Shown here piece after piece: positions 22,419 to 30,148 of a stretch of 30,718 nt of DNA. Position numbers and translations under genes: made by a program. The notes under the pieces were generated by a model. That model made no database searches and was not told where the DNA came from. It worked only from the letters and a program-made list of their open reading frames with translations. Location of the stretch: the IMG/VR virus record IMGVR_UViG_3300017971_000628, positions 1 to 30,718 of that record. One strand, given 5' to 3'. The stretch is from a virus. Every line of letters starts with the position of its first letter. Position 1 is the first letter of the stretch.

Positions 22419-23167
22419 AATGGGCATATGGAGTCACGACGGTGCCCGAGCGGTTGGACGCGCTCTTGCCGCAGACGCTCCATTCCCTCGCACTGGCAGG
22501 GTTCGGGGAACCTCGCCTGTTCGTAGACGGTGCGGAAACTGACGTAGACTACCGGCACTTCGACCTGCCCATCACCACGCGGTTTCCTCATGTGCATGCT
22601 TATCCGCATTGGGTGCTGTCGGCGTGGGAGTTGTACCTGCGTTCGCCGGAGGCAGACCGCTACGCCATCTTTCAAGACGACCTCCTAGCCGTGCGGCATC
22701 TACGCCAGTACCTAGAGCGCACACCCTATCCAGCAAACGGCTACCTCAACCTCTACACGTTCCAAGAGTCCAACGAGACGCTCGTACGGGACAAGCCGCC
22801 GGGATGGTACGAGGCGAGCACCTTAGACAAGTCGGAGCAGTGGCAGACAGGACGGGGCGCGGTGGGGCTGGTGTTCGACCGAGCGGCGATGATTGCCTTA
22901 CTCGATTCTGGCTACTTGGCCCGACGCTTTCACGACTACCAGGGCAGGGACAAGGGCGGCACGAAGAACGGCCTTCCGCGTGCCTATTCCCGCATTGACG
23001 GGGCCGTTGTGACGGCGATGAACCTAAACGAGTGGCGGGAATACATTCACGCTCCCAGCCTAATTCAGCACACCGGGAAGCGCAGCTCTCTTGGCAGCGC
23101 CAAGATGCCGACGGCCAAGACGTTTCCCGGCGAGACTTTCGACGCAACGGAGTGGATCAATGATTGA
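22415..23167 (+). CDS. GT-A-like glycosyltransferase
   Basis: This 250-residue protein starts at ATG 22415 (ATGA) with GGAGGAG upstream; the open frame from 22280 is a shadow of the previous gene. It opens with 'YGVTTVPERLDALLPQTLHSL', typical of nucleotide-sugar transferases, and carries 'YAIFQDDLLA' with Asp88-Asp89 as the likely metal-binding acidic motif. 'GYLNLYTF' and the closing 'APSLIQHTGKRSSLG' (about 213-227) match the end of GT-A-type enzymes in which a His binds the metal or phosphate. It would transfer a sugar in the cytoplasm; acceptor unknown. It is the first of eight cassette genes. Confidence 0.75.
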   Translation: MKWAYGVTTVPERLDALLPQTLHSLALAGFGEPRLFVDGAETDVDYRHFDLPITTRFPHVHAYPHWVLSAWELYLRSPEADRYAIFQDDLLAVRHLRQYLERTPYPANGYLNLYTFQESNETLVRDKPPGWYEASTLDKSEQWQTGRGAVGLVFDRAAMIALLDSGYLARRFHDYQGRDKGGTKNGLPRAYSRIDGAVVTAMNLNEWREYIHAPSLIQHTGKRSSLGSAKMPTAKTFPGETFDATEWIND

Positions 23168-24221
23168 TTTGCACTGCTATAGTCCCCTCAAGGTGTTCCA
23201 TCATCGGGACCGCATTGACGCCATCCAGGCAGGGCAGCACCCCCCACCGCTGCACGTCCAGTTGATCCCAACGAACCGCTGCAACCAGAACTGCCGCGGG
23301 TGCGCCTACCGCAATGCGGAATACACTTCCGGCCAGGACTTTGAGCAGCGCGACGAGATCCCTTGGGCAAAGCTCCGGGAAGTGGTGCGCGACTGCTCGG
23401 CCATGGGCGTGCAGGCCATTCAGTTGACCGGGGGCGGCGAGCCCACGGTACACCCCCGCTTTCTCGATCTGTGTCATTGCATCCTCAAGGCCGACATCAG
23501 CCTGGCCCTAGTGACGAATGGTGTGAGCTGGTCCCAGCGCCACGTTGACCTACTCAAACAGGCCGCGTGGGTGCGGTTCAGCTTCGATGCTGCGACCCCG
23601 GAAACATACGGCCGATATCGCCGGGCACCCCTGGACACCTACCAGAGAGTGCGCGGCAACTTGCGGCGACTCACCAGCGAGAAAGGCCCGGACTGCGTTG
23701 TGGGCGTGGGGTTCGTCGTCAACGAGTACAACTGGCAAGAGATAGCACAGGCATGCAGGCACGCGCGCGAAGACGGGGCCGACAACTTCCGGATTAGCGC
23801 GCTGTTTCAGAATCGGGGCATTGCCTACTTCCGATCGTTCTATCACGCCGCGCGCGACTTGTGCCGCGAAGCCAAGGCCATGGAAACGGAGTCGTTCCGG
23901 GTGTTCGATCTGTTTGGCGACCGGCTGGAAGACTTGGAGCAGGCAAGCCCCGACTACGACCGTTGCGGGCAGAGTCGCCTGGTAACGTATTTGGGAGCGG
24001 ACCAGAACGCCTACGTGTGCTGTATCTACGCTTACAACAAGGCCGGGCGGTTGGGCTCGTTTCAAGAGCAGCGGTTTGCCGAGCTGTGGGACTCCGAAAA
24101 AGTCCGCGCGGTGCTCGACAATCTCGACCCCCGCCGGTGTGTCCGTTGCATGTTCAACGAGAAGAATCGCGCAATTGAGTACGCGCTGACCCCCTTGCCT
24201 CCCCATGTAGGGTTTGTGTGA
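23160..24221 (+). CDS. Radical SAM enzyme with SPASM-like C-terminus
   Basis: This 353-residue protein starts at ATG 23160 with GGAG upstream, overlapping the previous gene by eight bases. The radical SAM cluster motif CNQNCRGC is at Cys41, Cys45 and Cys48, and 'LTGGGEP' (about 89-95) is the SAM-binding GGE-type motif. The C-terminal region has several cysteines ('YDRCGQSR', 'YVCCIYAYN', 'RRCVRCMFN') and the phrase 'GRLGSFQEQRFAELW', features of SPASM/twitch domains that bind extra iron-sulfur clusters. Family members often modify peptides or proteins, or carbohydrates. Four base or catalytic residues beyond the cluster are not assignable. The substrate is unknown. Confidence 0.87.
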   Translation: MIDLHCYSPLKVFHHRDRIDAIQAGQHPPPLHVQLIPTNRCNQNCRGCAYRNAEYTSGQDFEQRDEIPWAKLREVVRDCSAMGVQAIQLTGGGEPTVHPRFLDLCHCILKADISLALVTNGVSWSQRHVDLLKQAAWVRFSFDAATPETYGRYRRAPLDTYQRVRGNLRRLTSEKGPDCVVGVGFVVNEYNWQEIAQACRHAREDGADNFRISALFQNRGIAYFRSFYHAARDLCREAKAMETESFRVFDLFGDRLEDLEQASPDYDRCGQSRLVTYLGADQNAYVCCIYAYNKAGRLGSFQEQRFAELWDSEKVRAVLDNLDPRRCVRCMFNEKNRAIEYALTPLPPHVGFV

Positions 24222-24973
24222 TGAAAACCGCACTTGCCATCCTTGCAACAGGTGACTATGCCGTTGGGGCTGAGGTGATGTTCCACACGTTGCGGCGCTA
24301 CGGCAACCTGCCGGATAGCGTCGACTGTTACGCCGTGGGGATGGATACCTGCACGTTTGCCCAAGCGTATCCGCTGTCTGTTGACTATTCGTGGGTACGG
24401 GTAAGCGAGACGCATTTCTCCGAGGTGGCAAAGAAATTCCAAGCACTGACCCTTGGGGTCGACCGGCTGATCTTGATGGATGCAGACATGCTCTGCGTGG
24501 GCGATTGCTCCTATCTGTGGAGCGGCTCTATCGGGCGATTGCCTTTCTACGCTTGTCGGGACACGGCCAGCGTCGTCTATTACGACAAGATTATCCGGAC
24601 GATCGGCCTAGATAGTAGCCGGTTGTTCAACGCGGGCACAATGGTATTCGACTTCCGGCACCTGCCGTCCACGTTTCACGATGACCTGCTGCGCGACATT
24701 GCCGATGGAGTGTGCCTAGCATACGACGGGGGCGATCAAGGCTACCTCAACCACTACTTCCAGTTGCACCGCTACGAGACCGGCGTGCTGCCTGTCGAGT
24801 ACAACGAGAGCTACGACGTGAACATGCCGGGAGTCCCGGACCATGCAAAACGGGTCATTCACTTTACGGGCGGCAATGCGAACCCGTGGAGCCCGCGACT
24901 GAAGGCCAACGATCCACGATGGCGATGGGTCACGAGGTGGCAGGAAGAATACGGGAGATGTAAAGCACAATGA
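24221..24973 (+). CDS. GT8-like glycosyltransferase (glycogenin type)
   Basis: This 250-residue protein starts at ATG 24221, sharing one base with the preceding TGA (GTG 24218 is possible). 'RLILMDADMLCVGD' holds the DxD motif (Asp87, Asp89), 'FNAGTMVFD' and 'GDQGYLNHYF' are standard GT8 signatures, and 'HFTGGNANPW' is the C-terminal His-containing metal-binding motif. These retaining enzymes use UDP-glucose or UDP-galactose-type donors with Mn2+. The acceptor in this cassette is unknown. The start of the next gene overlaps its stop (ATGA). Confidence 0.87.
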   Translation: MKTALAILATGDYAVGAEVMFHTLRRYGNLPDSVDCYAVGMDTCTFAQAYPLSVDYSWVRVSETHFSEVAKKFQALTLGVDRLILMDADMLCVGDCSYLWSGSIGRLPFYACRDTASVVYYDKIIRTIGLDSSRLFNAGTMVFDFRHLPSTFHDDLLRDIADGVCLAYDGGDQGYLNHYFQLHRYETGVLPVEYNESYDVNMPGVPDHAKRVIHFTGGNANPWSPRLKANDPRWRWVTRWQEEYGRCKAQ

Positions 24974-26493
24974 AGTTCTCCATTGTGATGACGACCTGCA
25001 ACCGCGACACCTTCCTGCGCTACGCGCTTGGCAGCCTCCAACGTCAAGGGCTGGGGCAAATGGATCACGAAGTGATTGTGGCCAATGACGGGCACCGCGA
25101 AGAAACGGAGTCGCTGTGCCGCACCTCGCCGGTTGTGGCCGGCTTGAACGTGCGTCACATTCACACCGGCACGCGCACACAAGCATACTGGCGGTGTATG
25201 GGGTTTGCTGCCAACGTAGGGATTCAGCAGGCGACGGGGGAAATCGTCGTCCTAACCAACTCGGACATTTTCCATATCGGCGAGACCCTGCGGCCAGTGA
25301 TTGCAGCCGCCGAAAACGACCGCATGGCCATGAGCACGCTGCACGACGTGTACGACGACGACGGCCGGCTGGTTACGCTCTTGGGTAAGGCCAAGGCCAC
25401 GGTCGCCCATCACCTAGGCGAAGTAGTGGACCGCATACGCAAGGGCCCCCGCCCGCCCGGTTTCTATCCGGCGAACCCTGATGTACCGTTCTTCCTGGCC
25501 GTGCGGCGTGAACACTTGTTGTACGTGGGTGGATACGATGAGGACTTCATCGGGTGCGCTTCGGAGGACTGCGATCTACTCGACCGGCTACAGGCTATCG
25601 GGTGCCGCTACGTGTACGCACCGCCGGGCGCAGAGGCAATCCATTTGTACCATGGGCGGAGGGGTATCAAAGAGCTAGAGGCCGATCCCGGGTTTGCGTA
25701 CAACATTCGTTTGCGCAAGGAACGCGCCGGGCAACTCGTGCGCAACGTCAACCGGCCGTGGGGTGAGCTAATCGACTCACACGCACCGTGGGACGGTGCG
25801 CCGCTGCACTTGGTCTTGTGGGTTACGAGTCGCTGCAACTTGGCGTGCCCGCACTGTAACCAGGCTGTCACGAGAAGCGAACGGCCTGACTACGAAATGG
25901 GCCGGGACGAGCTAGAACAGTTCATAGAGTCTTGTCGATCGCGTGGGATTCATTTTGCGACCATTGAATTATCCGGCGGCGAGCCTACGCTCTGGCCGTT
26001 GTTCGCGGAAAGTATCGGCCTACTACAAGAGTCGGGCATTACGGACGCCGTGACGTTTGTCACGAACGGACGCGATGCGGCCAACGTCGCAGAAACAGCG
26101 AACCGCTATGGATTACGGTACGTCGTCTCGGCTAACCAATGCACGGCAGAGGACGCCGACACACACCGGCGGCTCGGGGTGGCGGTTACTTGGAACGAGT
26201 TGCCGCACCGTGTGCCGCCTACGGAGGTGCAGGTAGGTTGCCTGCCGGCGGACTGTTCGCAACGGCGTGACAGCAGCGGGCGCGTTGTACGACAGCTCAT
26301 GTATCTGTATGGCAACGTGTGGTATTGCTGCATGGCGTTCGCAAACCACCGGCACATCGGAGCGGACGCAGGCTCGTTGCATTGTGGGTTTGATGAGGAT
26401 TTCAATGCCCGGTTTCACAAACGGGCTGATGACCTGCCGATTTGCGGGGCATGCCTCTGTAACAACAACGTCTGGAGGCAACTGGAAGAATGA
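24970..26493 (+). CDS. Fusion of GT2 glycosyltransferase and radical SAM enzyme
   Basis: This 507-residue protein joins two enzymes in one uninterrupted frame. Residues 1 to about 260 are a GT2-type domain: 'FSIVMTTCNRDTFLRYALGS', 'HEVIVANDG' (Asp40), the acidic metal motif 'LTNSDI' (95-100) and 'ASEDCDLLDRL' with Glu199-Asp200, the probable base region. Residues about 278-507 are a radical SAM domain: cluster motif CNLACPHC (Cys289, Cys293, Cys296), 'LSGGEPTLW' (334-342), and C-terminal cysteines 'WYCCM' and 'ICGACLC' that may bind an auxiliary cluster. GGGAG precedes the ATGA-overlapping start. A two-step sugar transfer and radical modification of the same substrate is plausible. Confidence 0.88.
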   Translation: MKFSIVMTTCNRDTFLRYALGSLQRQGLGQMDHEVIVANDGHREETESLCRTSPVVAGLNVRHIHTGTRTQAYWRCMGFAANVGIQQATGEIVVLTNSDIFHIGETLRPVIAAAENDRMAMSTLHDVYDDDGRLVTLLGKAKATVAHHLGEVVDRIRKGPRPPGFYPANPDVPFFLAVRREHLLYVGGYDEDFIGCASEDCDLLDRLQAIGCRYVYAPPGAEAIHLYHGRRGIKELEADPGFAYNIRLRKERAGQLVRNVNRPWGELIDSHAPWDGAPLHLVLWVTSRCNLACPHCNQAVTRSERPDYEMGRDELEQFIESCRSRGIHFATIELSGGEPTLWPLFAESIGLLQESGITDAVTFVTNGRDAANVAETANRYGLRYVVSANQCTAEDADTHRRLGVAVTWNELPHRVPPTEVQVGCLPADCSQRRDSSGRVVRQLMYLYGNVWYCCMAFANHRHIGADAGSLHCGFDEDFNARFHKRADDLPICGACLCNNNVWRQLEE

Positions 26494-27743
26494 GAGCAGC
26501 GCTGATCTACTTCAACAACGACAAGCTCATCAGTCGTGGCGTGGGGTATGTGCTCCAGTGTGCCAGGGATGCTGGGCATGACGTGGAGTTGCTGGATACC
26601 GTATGGATCGGCAACGAAGGGGCCATCAACCAGATACTTGGCGGCGAGTACGGCGCTGTGCTCCTGTCGGCCACGAGTCTATACTGGGAGCGGGCCGCGG
26701 CGACGGCCCGCACGATCAAGGCGCTCTTGCCCGATGTACCGATCATCCTGGGGGGCGCGCACGCAACCGTGTGCGGCGGTGACCTGTTGCGCAGTTGTGC
26801 CGCGATTGACTATCTCTGTGTCGGCGAGGGCGAGGGCTTCGTAGTCGAGGTGCTAGATTCCATTGAGCGAGGCAGGAACCTCACAAACATCCGCAATCTC
26901 GTTTATCGGGTGGGCCGCCGCGTAGTCACCAACCCGCTCCGACCGCCAACACCCCTGGACTCGTTGCCGCGATTTGATTATGAGGCGTGGAATCCGGGCT
27001 CGGTCATTCGGGAGCGCGGCAATCTGTTCCCCGGGTTCTGTTACGTCTTCGCTACGCGCGGGTGTCCATATAGTTGTACCTACTGCTGCAACAGCAGTTT
27101 TCTCCGTTTGTATCGCAAGGGATTGCTGCGCACCCATTGTGTCGATACGGTAATTGCCGAACTCAAGCACTTGCGTGACACGTATCCGCTGGAGTTGGCG
27201 TATTTCGGCGATGAGATGATTACCTTCGACAAACGATTCGTTGCCGAGCTGTTCACGGCCGTACACAAAGAAGTCGGCATACCCTACGGCTGCATGTTTC
27301 GGGCCGATACGGTGGATGACGATTTGGTTGACCTGCTCCGTCGCACTGGCTGTACGTACGTGGCGAGCGGTGTAGAGTGCGGCAACGAGGAGTTCCGGAG
27401 GCGCTGGCTAAATCGGCGCGACAGTAACACGCAACTCAAAGCCGCCTTTCGGTTGCTGCGGACCATTCCCGATATCTGGATTACCACCTACAACATGCGA
27501 GGGTTTCCGGTCTCGTTTGATAACCGGTTGACTGTTGCGACCCGGCGGCTAAACAACCGGCTTCGGCCGAATCATAGCCAGATGACCTGGTTTTTCCCGC
27601 TGCCGGGCACACGACTTTACGACTACTGTACGGAGCGCGACCTAATTGACATGAGCCTGATCGGCTCATCCGAAGACTACTTTCGCCGCTCGGTAATTCG
27701 CAGGCCCATTGACCCGTCACTAGACACCCCCATATACAAGTAG
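26490..27743 (+). CDS. B12-binding-type radical SAM enzyme
   Basis: This 417-residue protein has a Rossmann-like N-terminal domain typical of cobalamin-binding radical SAM proteins: 'PDVPIILGGAHATVCGGDLL' (81-100) and 'YLCVGEGEGFVVEVL' (108-122). The usual DxHxxG axial ligand motif is not seen, so cobalamin may bind base-off or not at all. The radical SAM domain has CPYSCTYC (Cys192, Cys196, Cys199) in 'ATRGCPYSCTYCC', followed by 'LAYFGDEMITFDKRF' and 'GVECGNEEFRRRWLNR'. Such enzymes methylate unactivated carbons or rearrange lipids, peptides and tetrapyrroles. It starts by ATGA overlap behind GGAAG. Substrate unknown. Confidence 0.87.
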   Translation: MRAALIYFNNDKLISRGVGYVLQCARDAGHDVELLDTVWIGNEGAINQILGGEYGAVLLSATSLYWERAAATARTIKALLPDVPIILGGAHATVCGGDLLRSCAAIDYLCVGEGEGFVVEVLDSIERGRNLTNIRNLVYRVGRRVVTNPLRPPTPLDSLPRFDYEAWNPGSVIRERGNLFPGFCYVFATRGCPYSCTYCCNSSFLRLYRKGLLRTHCVDTVIAELKHLRDTYPLELAYFGDEMITFDKRFVAELFTAVHKEVGIPYGCMFRADTVDDDLVDLLRRTGCTYVASGVECGNEEFRRRWLNRRDSNTQLKAAFRLLRTIPDIWITTYNMRGFPVSFDNRLTVATRRLNNRLRPNHSQMTWFFPLPGTRLYDYCTERDLIDMSLIGSSEDYFRRSVIRRPIDPSLDTPIYK

Positions 27744-27752
27744 GGTATTTGC

Positions 27753-28679
27753 GTGAAGCCCCCAAGCAATGTTACAGCCGTCTTCACTTCAGTGTGCCAC
27801 TACCGCTGCCGGTTCTGCTCTAACCGTCTGCACGTTAAAGATATGTGGCACTGGTCCTATGAGGATATCACTACCAAGCTGGACGCCTTGTGGAGCAGCG
27901 CCAAAGACCTGAACATCGGCGGGTGCGGCGAGGTAACACTACTGCCGTTCTTCGAGCAACTGCTGGAGTATTTTGACACCAAGCCGGGCCGCATTTGCTT
28001 CTCGACCAATGGGCACAGGTTGCGGCCTGAGTTGGTGCGGCGCTATCGGCTGGGCGAGATCGTGATTTCCCTGCACTCCCTTGTGCCGGACACGTATGAC
28101 GCCCTGACCGGCACCAAAGGACATTGGCCCACCGTCGTGGCGAACACGCGAGCTATGATGGCCAGGCCGCACGACTACCGTGCTGTTATCGCCGCAGTCG
28201 TCACGCAAAAGAACGTCCTGGAGGCTCCTGCGTTAGCCCGCTTCGCTCTGGAGGTAGGGGCCGATGAAATGCGCTTCCTTCCCCTATGCGACCCCGTGCA
28301 GACTGGGATGGAGAACGGCCAGTATGACGAGGACCTTGTGCTGCACGAAACGCCCGAGAACCTCCAGGCCATCGAGGAAGCGAACGCAATCATGGGCAAG
28401 GAGAAAAAGGTCGTCCGAGGCTTCTTGACGACGGACGAGCGGCGGGAGGTGGTAAGGCAGCGAATGCCGTTATGCCAAAGCCCCTCACAGCAACTCGTAA
28501 TCAATATGGACGGCACGGTCCAGCCCTGTTGCTTCATTCCGCCGACGTATGGCTTTGGCAACGTGCTGGAGCAACCGTGGGAAGAGGTGTGGAACAGCCC
28601 GAAATACCAAGAGTTCCGCGCGCAAACAAAGGCGGGTACATGCAAGATGTGCCTGGATCACTGCAAGAACTGGGGATGA
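27753..28679 (+). CDS. Radical SAM enzyme with SPASM domain
   Basis: This 308-residue protein starts at GTG 27753, nine bases after the previous stop. The cluster motif CHYRCRFC is at Cys15, Cys19 and Cys22. The SAM-binding stretch is the variant 'NIGGCGEVTLLP' (54-65). The C-terminal part reads 'PLCQSPSQQLVINMDGTVQPCC', 'GNVLEQPWEEVW' and 'CKMCLDHCKNWG' (given in pieces), a textbook SPASM domain with enough cysteines for auxiliary Fe-S clusters. SPASM members include peptide-modifying maturases and sulfatase-activating enzymes. It differs from the first radical SAM gene of the cassette (23160), so the two are not a recent duplication. Confidence 0.88.
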   Translation: MKPPSNVTAVFTSVCHYRCRFCSNRLHVKDMWHWSYEDITTKLDALWSSAKDLNIGGCGEVTLLPFFEQLLEYFDTKPGRICFSTNGHRLRPELVRRYRLGEIVISLHSLVPDTYDALTGTKGHWPTVVANTRAMMARPHDYRAVIAAVVTQKNVLEAPALARFALEVGADEMRFLPLCDPVQTGMENGQYDEDLVLHETPENLQAIEEANAIMGKEKKVVRGFLTTDERREVVRQRMPLCQSPSQQLVINMDGTVQPCCFIPPTYGFGNVLEQPWEEVWNSPKYQEFRAQTKAGTCKMCLDHCKNWG

Positions 28680-28682
28680 GCG

Positions 28683-29372
28683 ATGCGCTTTCTGTTGGTC
28701 AGTTCCGGCCGGTCGGGTACGCACATGCTGCGGTCAATCTTTCGCGCGCACCCAGACGTTGCGGCGTGGCACGATTACCAGGGCCGGTACGCCACGCGGC
28801 CGGGTGCGCTGCCCACCGAGTTGGCGGAATATTACAAGCGGCTTGACCCCGACGCGACCGTGGGCGCGATGGAGCATTTTCACGAGGCCGTGTTCCGCCG
28901 TTGCCCGCCGGACCCCGCCGCCTGGCACCAACACTGGACGAAGCTGCGCCGCATTCACAACCGGGTGATAGTCTTGACGCGAGACGATGTGCTAGGGCAA
29001 TACCTGTCTGTCTCCATTGCCAACCGCGACCTAACGCGCGGCGACTATGCGGCGTGGGCCTCGGAGCGCCCGAGGCAAACGCACCCGGAGCCTCTGCTGT
29101 TTGACATGGCAGCGTTTCGCTACCATGTAACTCGGCTGACATCAGCCCAGCAGCAGGTTCGGGCATTGTTGTCAACGTACTTTGCCGTCCGCTATGAAGA
29201 CCTGGTTGAACGGTGGGAAGATACCGTGCGCGGGATTTACGAGCACCTGGGGCTGCGATGGAACGACCCGGTGCCGGCAACGCACAAGCAGGAGACGCGG
29301 CCATATTCGGAGATCGTGGCCAATTGGGACGAGGTGCATGGTGCGCTGCGCGAAATGGGGGTGTGCGAATGA
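28683..29372 (+). CDS. Sulfotransferase (PAPS-dependent, NodH-like)
   Basis: This 229-residue protein starts at ATG 28683, three bases after the previous stop. The N-terminal 'VSSGRSGTHMLRSIF' (6-20) is the 5'-phosphosulfate-binding loop, with Arg10-Ser11-Gly12-Thr13. 'VIVLTRDDVLGQYLSVSIANR' (about 95-115, in outline) carries Arg100 and Ser109 of the 3'-phosphate-binding site. 'YFAVRYEDL' and 'YEHLGL' further on are usual in this family. It moves a sulfate from PAPS to a hydroxyl or amine, often on a carbohydrate. With the glycosyltransferases around it, a sulfated sugar is the simplest product; this is inference. Confidence 0.86.
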   Translation: MRFLLVSSGRSGTHMLRSIFRAHPDVAAWHDYQGRYATRPGALPTELAEYYKRLDPDATVGAMEHFHEAVFRRCPPDPAAWHQHWTKLRRIHNRVIVLTRDDVLGQYLSVSIANRDLTRGDYAAWASERPRQTHPEPLLFDMAAFRYHVTRLTSAQQQVRALLSTYFAVRYEDLVERWEDTVRGIYEHLGLRWNDPVPATHKQETRPYSEIVANWDEVHGALREMGVCE

Positions 29373-30082
29373 AGGCTAGCATTTGTATCGCCACACACGA
29401 CAAGCCCGAGCCCTTGCGGCGGGTGCTCGACTCTATCTATATTCAGCAGCCCCCTTTTGCATTTGAGGTGATTGTAGTTGACGACGGGCCTTCAACAGTG
29501 GCCACTGCTGAGGTGTGCAGGGGCTATGAGTGGGTGCATTACATTAGGCGGCGGTGGGATAACGAATATCGCAACCCCGCCCCCGCTCGCAATGCCGCGT
29601 ATCGGCGCGCGCGTGGGGAGATCATTATCTGTCAGAGCGACGATGTCGTTCACCGGGGCGAGGCGATAGAACAGCTTGTCGAGGAAATGGCCCCCGGCCG
29701 TTTCGTATTGGCGACCGTGCTCAATACGGACGAGATGTTGCGCCCCAAGGGGTGCGGACACCCACGGAACCCGGGGCTTGTTGAATTATGCGGCCCCAAG
29801 GGGCGGCGGCCGTTGTTCTTCTTGGGTGCCGTGTACCGGAGCGACCTCTACGCAGTGGGGGGGAATGACGAGCGGTTTATTGCACCAGGCAGGGAGGACG
29901 TGTGGTTCGTAGACTGTCTGACCAAGGGTCGCGGGCTGGAGCCGTTTTTCGGTTCGGCCCGCGGCTGCCACCTGCACCACGAGCGGCCACCGGTAGAGGC
30001 GTTTGCCCCGTCCCATGACGTGTATAGGAGCGTGGTGGTTCAGGGGGTCTGGCACACGCCCAGCGCCCCGTGGCCAGTCTGA
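29369..30082 (+). CDS. GT2 family glycosyltransferase
   Basis: This 237-residue protein starts at ATG 29369 with ATGA overlap and GGGGG upstream; the frame back to 29213 is inside the sulfotransferase gene. 'ASICIATHDKPEPLRRVLDSI', 'FEVIVVDDG' (Asp38-Asp39), 'NAAYRRARGEIIICQSDDVV' with Ser90-Asp91-Asp92, and 'GREDVWF' with Glu176-Asp177 are the standard GT2 elements (nucleotide site, metal site, catalytic acidic pair). The C-terminus is short and has no membrane segment, so the enzyme is cytosolic. It is the last cassette gene, and its stop codon lies at the first arm of the terminator-like inverted repeat. Confidence 0.88.
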   Translation: MKASICIATHDKPEPLRRVLDSIYIQQPPFAFEVIVVDDGPSTVATAEVCRGYEWVHYIRRRWDNEYRNPAPARNAAYRRARGEIIICQSDDVVHRGEAIEQLVEEMAPGRFVLATVLNTDEMLRPKGCGHPRNPGLVELCGPKGRRPLFFLGAVYRSDLYAVGGNDERFIAPGREDVWFVDCLTKGRGLEPFFGSARGCHLHHERPPVEAFAPSHDVYRSVVVQGVWHTPSAPWPV

Positions 30083-30139
30083 CGCGGGCATTGGGCCCGC
30101 CGGGTGCGGCCTTCGCTCCGCCGCGCCCGAGACTGGCCA
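30071..30139. terminator. Long inverted repeat, probable bidirectional terminator between convergent genes
   Basis: TGGCCAGTCT (30071-30080) and AGACTGGCCA (30130-30139) are a perfect 10-bp inverted repeat. Inside it, CGGGC/GCCCG and GCGG/CCGC can add pairing. The phage glycosyltransferase ends at its left arm and the minus-strand host gene ends at 30149, so the structure separates two convergent transcripts. No clear U-run follows on either strand. It could also mark the prophage end. Confidence 0.55.
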
Positions 30140-30148
30140 TGCTTACCA

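Noticed and set aside
23091-23159. Longer start for the first radical SAM gene
   Set aside because: The extension is Arg/Pro shadow sequence inside the previous gene. ATG 23160 has GGAG and begins with plausible protein.
22415-30082. Ordinary RiPP gene cluster
   Set aside because: SPASM-type radical SAM enzymes suggest peptide modification, but no short precursor peptide with leader and core, RRE domain, or dedicated exporter and peptidase was found.
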